A stretch of DNA of 64,000 nt from Takakia lepidozioides (taxonomy: Eukaryota > Streptophyta > Takakiopsida > Takakiales > Takakiaceae): the NCBI GenBank assembly GCA_030704615.1, contig CM060733.1, forward strand, positions 68,882,001 through 68,946,000, read 5' to 3'. This document shows, piece by piece, positions 22,810 through 33,810 of the stretch. A program made the position numbers and the translations under genes. A model generated the notes under the pieces. That model searched no databases. It worked only from the letters and a program-made list of their open reading frames with translations, and had not been told where the DNA came from. How positions within the stretch are numbered: the stretch's first letter is position 1; each line of letters begins with the position of its first letter.

Positions 22810-24700
22810 CATGAATTTCGGCACCGAAATCTGGATGAACATCTCTGTCATGTAACAGCTTTGGAAGCCAAGGGATGAATTCTGGCAACAGAAATCGTAA
22901 TTTGTTTACCTCATAAAACTGACCAAGCACCCAACGGATGGATTTCGGTGCCGAAATTCGGATGAACTTCTTCTTCATTAAATTGTATCTGCACATATGG
23001 GTTGAATTTAGATGCCAAAATACGGATAAATGTGTTCCTGATTACAGTCGTGATTGACCACGTGTCCGGATATCGGTGCCGACTTCCGAATGACAGTAAT
23101 CCTGATTCGGCAGAATGGATGTATTTCGGCGCCGAAATTCATTCTTCATCTCCTTTTCCGACCCTAATTCTGCTGCCCTGCGTATGGATTTCGGTGCCAG
23201 AATTCATCGGAAGTCCTTTCTGTTTTTATTTTTCTTTGCGACAGATGAACTTTGGCGCCGAATCTCATCCAAGTACTCCCTTTTAATTTCCCTTTTTCTT
23301 CGAGAGCAATGAATTTCGGCGCCGAAATCAACCAAAATCCTCCGATTTTTTTTTTCCTTCGCGAGCATTGAATTTCGGCGCCGAAATTCATTCCAAGTCC
23401 AGGAGATATTTTTTATTTTCCTTCGCGAGCAATGAATTTCGGCGCCGAAATTCATACGAAGTCCTCCAGAAATTTTTTTTTCCTTCGCGAGCAATGAATT
23501 TCGGCGCCGAAATTCAGCCGACTTCATCCCTCCAAATTCTTTTCAGGGTTTTAGCGGCGGATTTCGGCGCCGAAATTCATCCAATGCCTTCCCTCCAATA
23601 TTTATTTTTCTTTGAAATGGATCAATTTCGGCGCCGAAATTCATCCTTACTGTCCGCAATGAGTAACTCTAATATTACATTTTCTATGCGACGGATGAAT
23701 TTCGGCGCCGAAATTCGTCCAAACCCGGCACTTACTTTTTGGTTTTGGATGATAATTTTCCGTAAATCGTTGGAAATACCCCGTTCCGACGAATATAACA
23801 GGAATATTCTGCATTTAATGGAGAAATCGGCATATTAAACCACTTCTGTCAAAATTAATTGCATTTTAGCCGTTTTTTTTTCGTTTGAAACCGACAGTAT
23901 CCATGAAGTGGTCTTTTTCGCACGGGACGTTGCCGCACATAAAGTATAATTTCGGCGCCGAAATTATAGTTAAATGTCCAGAAATGGCAAGTCCAACAGT
24001 CATGGACAGCATCCGTCAGGGGCAATGATGGCGGCAAAGCATAGCATCGTGCAGATTTAATCTTCGCTCTGGATGAATTTCGGCGCCGAAATATGGATGA
24101 TTTCACCTCGTCTACGCGCGGACGCTCATATTCGTAATGAATTGCGGCGCCGAAATATGGATGGAATGTGCCGAAGTGCAGCCGTTTCCGTTGTCCCGGA
24201 ATTGATTCCGGCTCCGATATCCCACCGACAGGTTTGCTCATGACGAATGAGGACTTGCGAAGCGATGAATTTCGGCGCCGAAATATGGATGATTTCACCT
24301 CGTCTACGCGTGGACGGACATATTCGTAATGAATTTCGGCGCCGAAATATGGATGAAATGTGCCGAAGTGCAGCCGTTTCCGTTGTCCCGGAATTAATTC
24401 CGGCTCCGATATCCCACCGACAGGTTTGCTCATGACGAATGAGGACTTGGAAAGCGATGAATTGCGGCGCCGAAATTTGTAAGTTTGTGTATGAAAGCAC
24501 TTGAATAGGATGAATTTCGGCGCCGAAATTCATCCGTCCGCTGATGAAACGTACCGACCTGACTGTTGAATGTCATATGCAGGCGATTTTCATGGCGGTT
24601 GGGTTTCATGATGTGCGGATATTTCATTCAATGCCGGCTGCTCCGGGAACCGCATCCGGTGAACGGAACGTATTTCGGTGCCGCAATTCGGATAAACCGT
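22810..24700. repeat. central palindrome array TTTCGGCGCCGAAA, copy 1
   Basis: About 13 perfect copies of the 14-bp palindrome TTTCGGCGCCGAAA, most extended to AATTTCGGCGCCGAAATT, plus about 8 imperfect ones, are spaced roughly 60-70 bp apart through the non-coding region between the two divergent genes. Spacer sequences also repeat (TTTCCTTCGCGAGCAATG). A unit of about 200 bp is present twice (about 24065-24262 and 24263-24460) but once in copy 2. Open frames through the array are repeat artefacts. The array is placed to act as a shared promoter or regulator, a transposase-binding region, or a set of modification sites. Confidence 0.95.
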
Positions 24701-24938
24701 CATACACTGGTGGCTGGAACTGGCACGCGTCGTGTTCCAGTCGACTTCATCCGTGCGAACGTGTCAGGGGTCACAATCTCTTCATCACCCATACGGCAGA
24801 AAGTGGTGGACGGTGGCAACGCTTCGGGAGACGTGGCTGCTTACGCATCTGCTCGTGCATAGTGGTTGCATGTTCCACCGCTTCGCTCTCTCGCTCCTTG
24901 CCCTTCTGCAGTGACGTTCTCCTGCGTTTCCTCTCCTT

Positions 24939-25118
24939 ATGCGGCATAGTGGTAGCATAGAGTTTGTGGAAGGTCAGGCAACTCCGGCAAAGAGGAGGAC
25001 GCGGGATTTTGGGAAGCCGCCGACGACACGACTTAAGCTCCGTCTCATGCATGAAATGCAGACGTCGTTATCCGGAGACTCGGATCGCCCACCAGTGAGA
25101 GATTCGTGCTTCGCGGAT
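24939..25118 (+). CDS. possible upstream exon of the ParB/methyltransferase-like gene, copy 1
   Basis: An ATG at 24939 opens 60 codons ending at GCGGAT followed by a GT, and a 52-bp AG-ended intron (25119-25170) would join it in phase to the main frame. The segment is conserved in copy 2 (38801-38980, minus) and its product is Arg/Lys/Pro-rich, like a DNA-binding tail. The short intron and the good ATG at 25198 leave it open whether this is coding or 5' leader. Confidence 0.35.
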
Positions 25119-25197
25119 GTGAAGCACTCCATACGCAATATTCCTTTGACACCTTTGTTTTGGCGTGCAGTGTCTCATGTTTTCCTGTTTGTTTGAC

Positions 25198-28100
25198 ATG
25201 GGAGCTGGGGAGGGATCGCAGGGGGGCGAGGCAACACAGTCAACTTTGGATACTCCTGCCCGGGTGCTGCGCTCACAAGGTGGAAGTGCATCGAGGCAGA
25301 CGAGTCCTCATTCAACACCTCAGATATCGCCTCCGAAAAGCCCACCTAGAGTTCGGAAGCCGAGAAAGCAGAAGGAGCCCATGGCTTCGCCAGTAAAACC
25401 CCTAGGGAGACTGGAAGCGGAGGTATTGGGTTTGCAGTCAATTTCAGAAAACACAGATGCGGTGGAGGCCGCTGGAGATGTGGGAGTCGGATCTGCAGAA
25501 GGGCGGCCCATTCAACTGACAGAAGGAGAGGACGATAACGTGGTACGACTTGGCGACGATCAGAACCTGCTGGATCTTGCGGAGGAGCAAAACCTCCAGG
25601 ATAGTACACAGGCTGGTGAGAGGGGTGAGGGAAGTGACAGAGGTGATACAAGTAAGAAACTGGTGGCGGGTATGCTCATGAGCGCACGAGACATGAACAT
25701 AGCAGCAAACAGGTTGCTGGCAGAGACTCATAGCAACATAGGCCGCGTTTTGGGCTCCATGGTGTATCCCGAGAACCTTAAAGTTCCTTTGTGTCGCATG
25801 GTAAGCCTTCCAGTTGTAAGGCAAGCACTGCCAGGGGATATCGATCGACTGAAGCACAACTTCAGAGAAGGGTACAGACGGGGGTCGGCAGCATTCTACG
25901 TTTCCATTGAGAATGACCAGGGTGTCACAAGGGGCCCCACTGCAGAGGAGCTTCAGAATTGGGGCCCCCACTGGCACACTGTTAATGCCGAGTTTGAAGC
26001 CTATTGAAGACTAATCCCACATTCGCACACATGGAAGGGAAGATGTTCTTCGTTTGGGACGGGAACCACAGGATGCTTGCCTGGACAGAGTACATTGCTG
26101 AAATGCATCCGCAAGATATCAGTTGGCATTACATGGTGGACTGCATTGTCGTGAAGGTGGACGTCAGGGACAGAGGACTGTTGAAGGGTGCCATGGCGGA
26201 TATAAATCTGTAAGTATACAATTACATCCTTGTGTACTGCCTATTGCGGCGCCGAAATAGGCAATGTTCACCACTGTCATGCACTCTATGAATTGGAAAT
26301 TGGATTGCTGTGCCGAAATCATATTTTCATGTTGTTTTTTTCTCCATGGCAGGGTAACAGAGAGGGCCTTCGTGGAAACTCATCTGGCACATACGCTCTA
26401 CAGAGTGCAAGAAGTGGGGACAGCTCCGCTGACGGACTTCCAAAAGTCCCTCGATCCCGAGCTGTACAGGAAGTCCCTAGCGAAAGCAGATCGCACCTGG
26501 TACCGACCAACACTGGACGCCATGGTGGAGATCCTCTATTCGGTGAGGTTCATCTCAAATTTCAGTATCAATTTAATGTTATTTGTTGCAAGGATCCGTG
26601 GCCTGACTATATCTGCTGGGTATGGGAATGCAGACGAACATCAGGGATGACTTGGCCTATGCCAAAAGGCAGTTCTTTGAGAATGATGCCCCCAACAAGG
26701 CGGACGCGTCGATAGAGAGTCATATTGTGCAGGCAGGGAAGCAATCCCGGACCAAGTACAGGTCCAAACTTGTTAAGCAAGTTGCAATCGCTGACCCTGG
26801 TCTTGGTGCCGAGTTCCTGGCGGAGATAGGACTGCATTACTCCAGACCCATGAAACCGGAAATGTCCATGGAGAAACTTCATCACATCGCAGTGTCCTGT
26901 GTTGAGCCGGCGGAGAAGGTAAGCATGTGTTTATTCTTGTTTTGTGACTTCTCGCGATTCTTATGTTGGAGCTCTTGTCTGACCGATGTGAGGTGGCTGC
27001 AGACGAGGTGGCTGCGAATCTGGAACGGCCATACAAACACGAAGCTGCTGTACCACTTTCCCATCGAGCCAACAGACGACAAAATGAACGACTGGCTCAA
27101 TGTCATGACTTGGTGGCATCAGGTATAATTTTCTCCTATTCTGTGTTGGACATCGTCGCAATTTCAAAATCATGAATGTTTTGGAAACCTGCCATGATGC
27201 AGGTACTGACCCACGCCCAGGAGCAATTGGACTGCAACACCACCACTTTCAAGTTACAGATCGACTGGACGAAGCCTGAGACAATGGAGAACTACGTGCA
27301 GTCGTGGCGAGGGCGCTTCGCAAACCTCTTTTTCAGAGAAATTGCAAAGGCAAGACGCAGCGTATACATCGAAGAGCAGGAGGGTGCCGACAAAGCGGCA
27401 ATGCGTGTCCTGTTCAGGTAATCTGCTGACAATGCATCCCCCTATTTGCAGTTTAGATGATTTGGTTAAGCAGCGATGGATATTGCGGCGCCGAAATATA
27501 CCTCTGCAAGATGTGAGTTCTGGGTAATTGGGGCACGGTCCACTCCGTATTTCGGTGCCGAAATACCTTGTGCATTGACAACTTCCACTTGCATGATGCA
27601 TCGGTAGAATGATTTTTGTTGAACTGCCTCGTGATTGCAGGTACATAAACTTTGCACTCATTCCGTCCGGAGCCATTCAAAGGGTTCCACCATTCTTCCT
27701 GGCGTGGAGGACACCTGGAGGTCGTGGAACGATGTACACAGAAGTAATGGCGAAGGAGTGGCATGCCGAGCATTTGGTAAACTGCCCCTGGTATGTGGAT
27801 CTCCCAAGTGGGACCGTTGACCTCTCGGAGGTTAACTTGAAGAAGGAAGCGAATGCCAGGGCTATGAAGGCGCAATCGGATCCCCAACCAGAGGACGCGG
27901 AAAGACTGAAAGCAGAGGAGGCAGCCAAGCAGAAAGCACTGAGAAAGTCAGCCAAGGCGGCAGCGTTGGCGAAGGAGCAGATGGAGAAGCAGGCAGCTGA
28001 GCAGCCCAAGGACAGGAAGAAAAGAACGCGCAAACAGGGGCAAGAGACGAAGACCCCCACACCCAAGAAGAAGAAGCAGCAAAACAGTCAGCCAGATGAG

Positions 28101-30104
28101 GAGGATTCGGACGACGATTTCCAGCAGGAAAACACCCAGGGGGCCACACCTCGTCCGAAAATTCACAAGGGCCAGCGCTCCGGGGGGTCGGCTGCAAAGA
28201 GATCACTATACGAGGATGCACCTGGCAGACCCTACCGTGCGGTGCAGATTGCGGGCAGGGAAGTCCTCAAAACACCCACAATTGTGGAGTGTGTTAATGA
28301 AAATTTCCTAACTGCTCTGACCAGAAGGCTGGAGATAACGAGTTTGAGGAAGGCGATCGAGGCCCACCAGGGGAAGGGGAAGAGGAAGGCCACTGGCAAT
28401 GATATGGAGGACACTCCTGGCTACACAAAGATGATGGAGTATTTTGTGGCGATGAGCCACGGCAAAAAGAGCACAGTCGGGGGCAGGGCGGTGAAAGCCT
28501 CCATCGACATGATCCTTGTGGATATCCCGGATGGGCAGGAGATACTGGGGCTGGGCTCAGTTCCCTGGTGGAACAAGTACGACGAACGATACTGGAGCCA
28601 CACATTCGGGTTCGCAGCCAACATGTTGGACGACGTTGGCTGTGTTGTTGTGCTAGCAGCCGATGGAGAAGTCACTGAGAATGATATCAAAGTATGGACG
28701 GGGAGAAGTGCAGCACCCATCCTGAAAAAGATCTGGACTTGCATCAACACGCAGGGTCTTCTCAACGATGGCCAGAAGGTATGCTGTGGTTCTCCTCTGC
28801 TATGTCAATTTCTTGGCCAAAATTGCCCCTGTACATGTAGGCCACCTCTGACGTTTTCATTTCCTTCTCTGCAGACTCTTATCTTTCAGGCATTTTGCTT
28901 CGTGAAGGAACATTCGAAATTCAAATTACGTGAAGCAGGAAGACTTGTTGATTCCACAGTTGATCCACTGGAGTATAACGTCCTGTTCAACCATGTGGGA
29001 GAGAAGGACATTCTTTGTGATTTGTCGGGCAAGCCATGGAGGTATGGCAGGACCAGGAGTCCTGCATTCATCCAGACGCTCATGGAAACGTGTACGGATG
29101 TTGAAGGCAGGGTCCTTGACGTCACTGCAAATACAGGTGAGAACGTTAATTGAATGCGGCACTGAAATTGACACCATTTCCGTTTCTGTATGTTTGCTTG
29201 TGCGAGGAAGCGACTCATTCTTGAGTTTGGCTGTGGTTGTCGTATGAATTCGCAGGTGCCTGTATGTGGGCGGGAAGGATGTCGAACCGATTTGTGTTCT
29301 CATTTGAGGGGGATACGGCCTTGTACGATTACAATTTGGCGGGCCTTCAGCGTCTGCCTCTGACTGAGGATCCCAAAAACGCAGAAGAGGACGTGGAAGG
29401 AGAGGAGGAAGATGAAGAGGAGGAAGTCCGGGAAATTCGTTCGATGCAGGGGCGCCCGAAGCCGCTTCCCCCAATGCCTGTCTTCGAGTGAGTTGCACCA
29501 TAGTAAGTGTATTGGTTTCGGTTGTAGGGACCATGCAACCTGCCGATGATTCCCTGTTTGAATTCTCTAATGTACTTCATTCTATGTTTGTGCGTACACT
29601 CAGCCTTGCAGAGTCGTCCGACGAGGAGAAGCTGGGAGACTTGCTCAAATCGGACCCTGTTGCAGAGGAGGAGACAGAATCGCATCGGCCATTCTTTGCC
29701 AGAAAATCGTTTCTCGCGAGTCCCCAGAAGCCCTTTTTTCTACCAGCGTATGCAGACACGGCTGCCAAAGAAGCCATCAGGAGGGAGGATAGGCCTACTC
29801 GGTTAGAGCAATTGACATACGGGAATGAGCAGAGAATTATAATGAGGCGTGAGGCCAAACATAGAATTGTGAAAGGCAGAGTAGGGAAGTTCGTAATAGA
29901 ATCCGCGTCCGAGAGCGAGGGGAATGTCGAGGAGACTTCCGCACCCAGGTGGACAGTTCCGGCTGGTGAGGATGGTATTTTTGAGGGGAGGGCTTCTCAG
30001 AGTAACAGCGGAGCGGCAGTGCAGGTTCGGAGGCAGGTGGAAGGCAGCCATCCTTGCATGAGGGCGGGGATGCATCGGACAGTGATAGCGGATCCTCACC
30101 ATAG
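25198..30104 (+). pseudogene. ParB-like / DNA methyltransferase-like fusion gene, copy 1 (two frameshifts)
   Basis: Nine exons join with GT-AG introns: 25198-26209, 26353-26542, 26634-26918, 27003-27122, 27203-27417, 27641-28778, 28875-29136, 29256-29487 and 29604-30104. Using both copies the total is 3957 nt, exactly 1319 codons. In order: a disordered Ser/Pro/Lys N-terminus; a ParB/sulfiredoxin-like motif DGNHRMLA (about 288-295); a helical region; a basic linker with nuclear-localisation-like KKRTRK and PKKKKQQ; then a methyltransferase-like domain. In it, DMILVDIPDG (about 897-906) sits where DPPY-type catalytic motifs lie, followed by FGFAANMLDDVGCVVVL, and VLDVTANTG (about 1067-1075) with FVFSFEGD resembles the SAM-binding motif I. 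Catalytic-before-SAM order indicates a permuted (beta-like) layout. The tail is acidic. Here 1-bp deletions near 26004 and 30011 break the frame. The methyltransferase call is inferred from motifs, and the DPPY aromatic is missing. Confidence 0.6.
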
Positions 30105-30344
30105 CAAAGTCTCATTTGGATCCTTTTGTTGTACAGTTCTGAAACACTTAATGAATATATTGACGATTTGAAAAATCATTGTGTTCAGACTGCTTGTCCA
30201 TTCCCTACATTTCTTCCGCCAACCAAAATCTATAATAAAAGCAGAAGAGACGCAAACTTCAGTGAAGAACCCTACAAGTAATTTATGCACACCATCGACC
30301 CGGGAACTTGAAGCCATGAAAACCCTGCCGTTTCTAACATTCCT

Positions 30345-30635
30345 ATTGGGAAATTTGGCGCCGAAATAGCCCAGTTTGCGCCTTCGTTATATGGGCCTCA
30401 AAAATTCCACGGATGAATTACTGCACCAAAATATTGCGATGGAAGCCTTCAGCACAAGGCACTTCACCACATTCCACTTGGGTATTTCGGCGCCGAAATT
30501 GCCCGTTCTGCGCCATTAAATACCGCACTATATCACATTTTAAGAGGTAATTTCGGTGCCGAAATACCCCGGTGGATGTCTTCAAAACACCATTTTAGCA
30601 CACTGCTCTCGGGAATAACGGCGCCGAAATTCCTC
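30345..30635. repeat. palindrome cluster near the right end of copy 1
   Basis: Four GGCGCC-core or GGTGCC-core sites occur at about 30350, 30485, 30550 and 30616, one a perfect TTTCGGCGCCGAAA and one of the AACGGCGCC subterminal type. They lie between the methyltransferase-like gene and the right terminal repeat. The mirrored cluster in copy 2 is at about 33280-33560. Confidence 0.8.
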
Positions 30636-30728
30636 ATTCCGCATCCTGGACCAGGAGAAACAGACCCTATTACCGAGGTAAGAGGACATAACACCGTCAA
30701 TAAAGGCAGGAAAATTCCAATTCCGCGG

Positions 30729-30795
30729 ATGTCCGCTCATGAGCTCATAGGCTCATAGGCTCATGGGCTCATGCGCTCATGAAATAGTAAACCTC
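30729..30795. repeat. terminal inverted repeat of copy 1, right
   Basis: Read inward from 30795 it is GAGGTTTACTATTTCATGAG followed by CATGAG words (GCGCATGAGCCCATGAGCC), then GAGCTCATGAGCGGACAT. It pairs imperfectly with 17107-17164. Confidence 0.9.
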
Positions 30796-30960
30796 CTGCC
30801 CTGACAGCTTTGGAAAAGGGGAAAGAGGTCCATGGTGACATCTTCAGAACTGGAATTGTACCAGATGTCATTCTGAACAATACCCTGGTGAACATGTTTG
30901 CAAAATGTGGGTGCATCTAGGATGCAAAGGGAGTGTTCGAAACTACCTATAACCATGAAG
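30796..30960 (+). pseudogene. continuation of the PPR relic beyond copy 1
   Basis: It starts with the duplicated CTGCCCTGA (30796-30804) and continues the PPR unit as LEKGKEVHGDIFRTGIVPD and NNTLVNMFAKCGCI, ending at a stop near 30919. It is the right half of the repeat interrupted at 17106. Confidence 0.85.
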
Positions 30961-31204
30961 TTGAGACACAGACACGGGAAGAAACGAACAACCCAAATTG
31001 CAACATAGATAAAACCCAACAAACAACACAAAAAAACTGAAACTGCGGACGTGAAATTAGGATGCAACTCACTACTGCCAAAATATATTTGTAGGCACAC
31101 GATTCCAAGCAGCACACATTCCGACCCCCAGCAAAAGATGTTGAATCATTGCAATTTCTGATTGCAATATATCCAAAGTTTGTGAGAAAATGACACCTAT
31201 TTTA

Positions 31205-31625
31205 TACCATGCAATTCTTGAACGGGTTCACCCCTTCGTGCATCATTTGCTCACAGGTCTCCAAAGCATTCGTACCACGCCCATGCTTGGTAATCCTGCC
31301 AACATTAGATTCCACGTGATCAAAGATCATTGAGGCATTCTGTGTTGAACACTTGGTGATCATCCATGATGCTCCCCTTAACATACATGTTGACAAGGTT
31401 GTTGAGTAGAAAAACGTTCGTCGTGCATCCACTTTGGACAATGTGAGTGTGCACCTGCTTTCCAACTTCTAGGCCTTTCATCTTGATGCACTTAGGCAAG
31501 ACACACATACGTATCTACATCTGCTGAAATGCCTCTTTGGTTTAAAGTCCGTAGAGCCTCTTTCAGTCTGCCTACCTCATAAAGCATCTTCACATGCCCA
31601 TAAGTGCCAGAAGATTTTATCAACT
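31205..31625 (-). pseudogene. PPR fragment between the giant elements
   Basis: The minus strand encodes VLPKCIKMKGLEVGKQVHTH, NNLVNMYVKGSIMDDHQVF and RITKHGRGTNALETCEQMM, matching the PPR pieces at 13.4-15.4 kb. Frameshifts and lost residues mark it as a relic. Confidence 0.75.
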
Positions 31626-31674
31626 GTGCCGCTACAGGTGCCGCTTCCAGCTAACCATCCACCCATGGTGGTTT

Positions 31675-32079
31675 CTTGTAGCTATCCTTCCACAGGGATC
31701 CATAGGTAATTTGGAGATTGAAATCCGACCCTCTTGGATGAATATGGACCCACACTCTATCCTGCTCCTTCAGCTATCACTGCCTCTGCACAAATCATGC
31801 ATACATCCTTGCCTTGCTGCCAATGCGATCATCGCACTCCACGACACCACATCTTGTTGAGCCACAGTCGAACACTACCTTCGCATCTTCAATGCTCCCG
31901 CATTCGGCATACATGTCCATCACGGCGGTGTTCAGAATGGCAAACCCTGCAATTCCAGCTTTCACAATGTCACCATGGACCTTCCATGTCACTTCCAGGT
32001 GGAGGCAATACATATTAAAATATGCAAGCCCCCAAGGCCAGATTTTGTTTGCCTGTTCTTGTGAAACACACGTCAGCAA
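31675..32079 (-). pseudogene. block Y repeat and PPR fragment
   Basis: 31675-31820 is another copy of the block Y repeat seen at 11.4-14.3 kb. On the minus strand, 31830-32000 encodes KVHGDIVKAGIAGFAILN and MDMYAECGSIEDAKVVF, a single degenerate PPR pair. The same repeat-plus-PPR composite thus exists on both sides of copy 1. Confidence 0.65.
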
Positions 32080-32600
32080 ATGTGGCCCTGAATCACGGGT
32101 GCAATCAATGCGTAGTGGTTCATGGAGTCGTTGAGTCGACTACATATTCACTTTAATGAATAAATATCTTTATTCCATTAATCGAATTATGAATAAAAAT
32201 TTATAGTCGCATGTGCAGTAATTAGAACCACTTGTAATTTCTGCTTTTTCAAATTTTATGTATTTACGTAATTAATTAAATAGCCCGGATTTTTACTACG
32301 ACTCCGGAGTCGTTGACCCCACTTCTACCCGCCGTCTGAAATGCCCCCGTGGGCCCACATTGTCCGTTTCGACTCTCCAGTAGTCCCGCTTACTGCCAAG
32401 TGGTTCCTGGAGTGGTTGGCGGACACCCAGTCGATTCGGAAAAGACACTAATGCTTCTAGTGCAACGTGCATCGACCCACTTGGGTTGGTGACAGGTGTA
32501 GAAGTGTTGGGCTGTCGCATTGCACTCTACATTCACAGGTTCATTTATATAAGTCACTGTTTTTTGTTGCTTACATCACTAGGGCCCATGGGAGTGGATA
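32080..32600. other. no gene recognised upstream of the hAT relic
   Basis: A+T-rich around 32150-32290, then unassigned sequence with one short open frame. The 5' end of the hAT element probably lies within or just after this stretch, but no terminal repeat could be identified. Confidence 0.4.
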
Positions 32601-32659
32601 TTGGGTAAAGATGAGGGAGGAATAAAGCCCTTGGTATACAGTAATCCCGAACACTGTCA

Positions 32660-33118
32660 TTGCCACTGAAACTATTGGGTGCAACCTATGTGGACTGCAA
32701 CTTTCTTATCGTAAGGATCAGCTGCTCGCTCACATCGGCTATAGAGGTGTGAAGAGCAATGGGGTGGGTTTATGCCCTAAAGCATCTATGCGGGTAAAAA
32801 ACCACTTTGCCCAGTGTGGAGGCAATTTTCCAATGTCTCTGGATCTGGACACGACCACTGAGCAGAACATGGGCTATTGACAATGTGGGCTATTGACGGA
32901 CTTCATCGAACAGGTCGGAAGTGATAGAATCGTGCAAATATGCACGGACAATGCCGCTAACATGAGGAACACTGCAAACATGTTATTGGCACGATATCCC
33001 CATATGTACTACCAAGGTTGTGCAGCTCATATCCTTGACCTCCTTTTAGAAGATTGGGGAAAAAAAACAGTGGATGAAACAACTTGTGCGGCGAGCGAAG
33101 ACCGTTGTGTCATTCATC
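32660..33118 (+). pseudogene. hAT transposase, left part, interrupted by copy 2
   Basis: A BED-type zinc finger is visible from about 32680 (CNLCGLQLSYRKDQLLAHI, then GLCPKA and NHFAQCGG). From 32893 the frame encodes the DUF659-type core: ICTDNAANM, CAAHILDLLLEDWG. Between them, a repeated GGGCTATTGAC (about 32870-32895) marks an internal deletion, so this hAT copy was already defective. Copy 2 cuts it at 33118. If the element and one target duplication are removed, the frame ...AKTVVSFI continues into RTHHIPLAIYRRHEP at 46880. Confidence 0.85.
33110..33118. repeat. target-site duplication of copy 2, left
   Basis: TCATTCATC here corresponds to TCGTTCATC at 46871-46879, with one mismatch. 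If the preceding G (33109 and 46870) is counted the duplication is 10 bp. It fits the 9-10 bp of Mutator-like elements. Confidence 0.85.
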
Positions 33119-33186
33119 GAGGTTTTGCTATTTCATGAGCGCATGAGCCCATGAGCCTATGAGCCTATGAGCTCATGAGCGGGCAT
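33119..33186. repeat. terminal inverted repeat of copy 2, left
   Basis: It starts GAGGTTTTGCTATTTCATGA and carries CATGAG words through GAGCTCATGAGCGGGCAT. It matches the right end of copy 1 with a one-base insertion and one substitution near the tip. Confidence 0.9.
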
Positions 33187-33810
33187 CCGCGGAATTGGAA
33201 TTTTCTTGCCTTTATTGACGGTGTTATGTCCTCTTACCTCGGTAATAGGGTCTGTTTCTCCTGGTCCAGGATGCGGAATGAGGAATTTCGGCGCCGTTAT
33301 TCCCAAGAGCAGTGTGCTAAAATGGTGTTTTGAAGACATCCACCGGGGTATTTCGGCACCGAAATTACCTCTTAAAATGTGATATAGTGCGGTATTTAAA
33401 GGCGCAGAACGGGCAATTTCGGCGCCGAAATACCCAAGTGGAATGTGGTGAAGTGCCTTGTGCTGAAGGCTTCCATCGCAATATTTTGGTGCAGTAATTC
33501 ATCCGTGGAATTTTTGAGGCCCATATAACGAAGGCGCAAACTGGGCTATTTCGGCGCCAAATTTCCCAATAGGAATGTTAGAAACGGCAGGGTTTTCATG
33601 GCTTCAAGTTCCCGGCTCGATGGTGTGCATAAATTACTTGTAGGGTTCTTCACTGAAGTTTGCGTCTCTTCTGCTTTTATTATAGATTTTGGTTGGCGGA
33701 AGAAATGTAGGGAATGGACAAGCAGTCTGAACACAATGATTTTTCAAATCGTCAATATTTTCATTAAGTGTTTCAGAACTGTACAACAAAAGGATCCAAA
33801 TGAGACTTTG

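Larger units (their letters stand above)
17107..30795. mobile_element. giant Mutator-like transposon, copy 1 (13.7 kb)
   Basis: This is a complete element with imperfect terminal inverted repeats and a perfect 9-bp target-site duplication. From left to right it contains the TIR, a subterminal cluster of AACGGCGCC sites, the 183-aa gene (+), the transposase (-), the central palindrome array, the ParB/methyltransferase-like gene (+), a second palindrome cluster and the right TIR. The same order, inverted, is found at 33119-46869. Two substitutions in the 498-codon exon-2 open frame separate the copies, so both are recent. Copy 1 keeps an open transposase but has two 1-bp deletions in the methyltransferase-like gene. 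Compared with copy 2 it lacks about 226 bp between the two convergent genes and has an extra ~200-bp unit in the central array. Confidence 0.95.

Noticed and set aside
23368-24533. Open frames through the central array encoding repeated FGAEI / FRRRN motifs (for example 23368-23838 plus, 23855-24433 minus)
   Set aside because: The repeated peptides are translations of the TTTCGGCGCCGAAA palindrome on either strand; frames differ between copies 1 and 2.
26581-26633. Third exon of the methyltransferase-like gene starting at the AG before 26593
   Set aside because: That acceptor leads into a wrong frame or a stop; the AG at 26633 keeps the frame in both copies.
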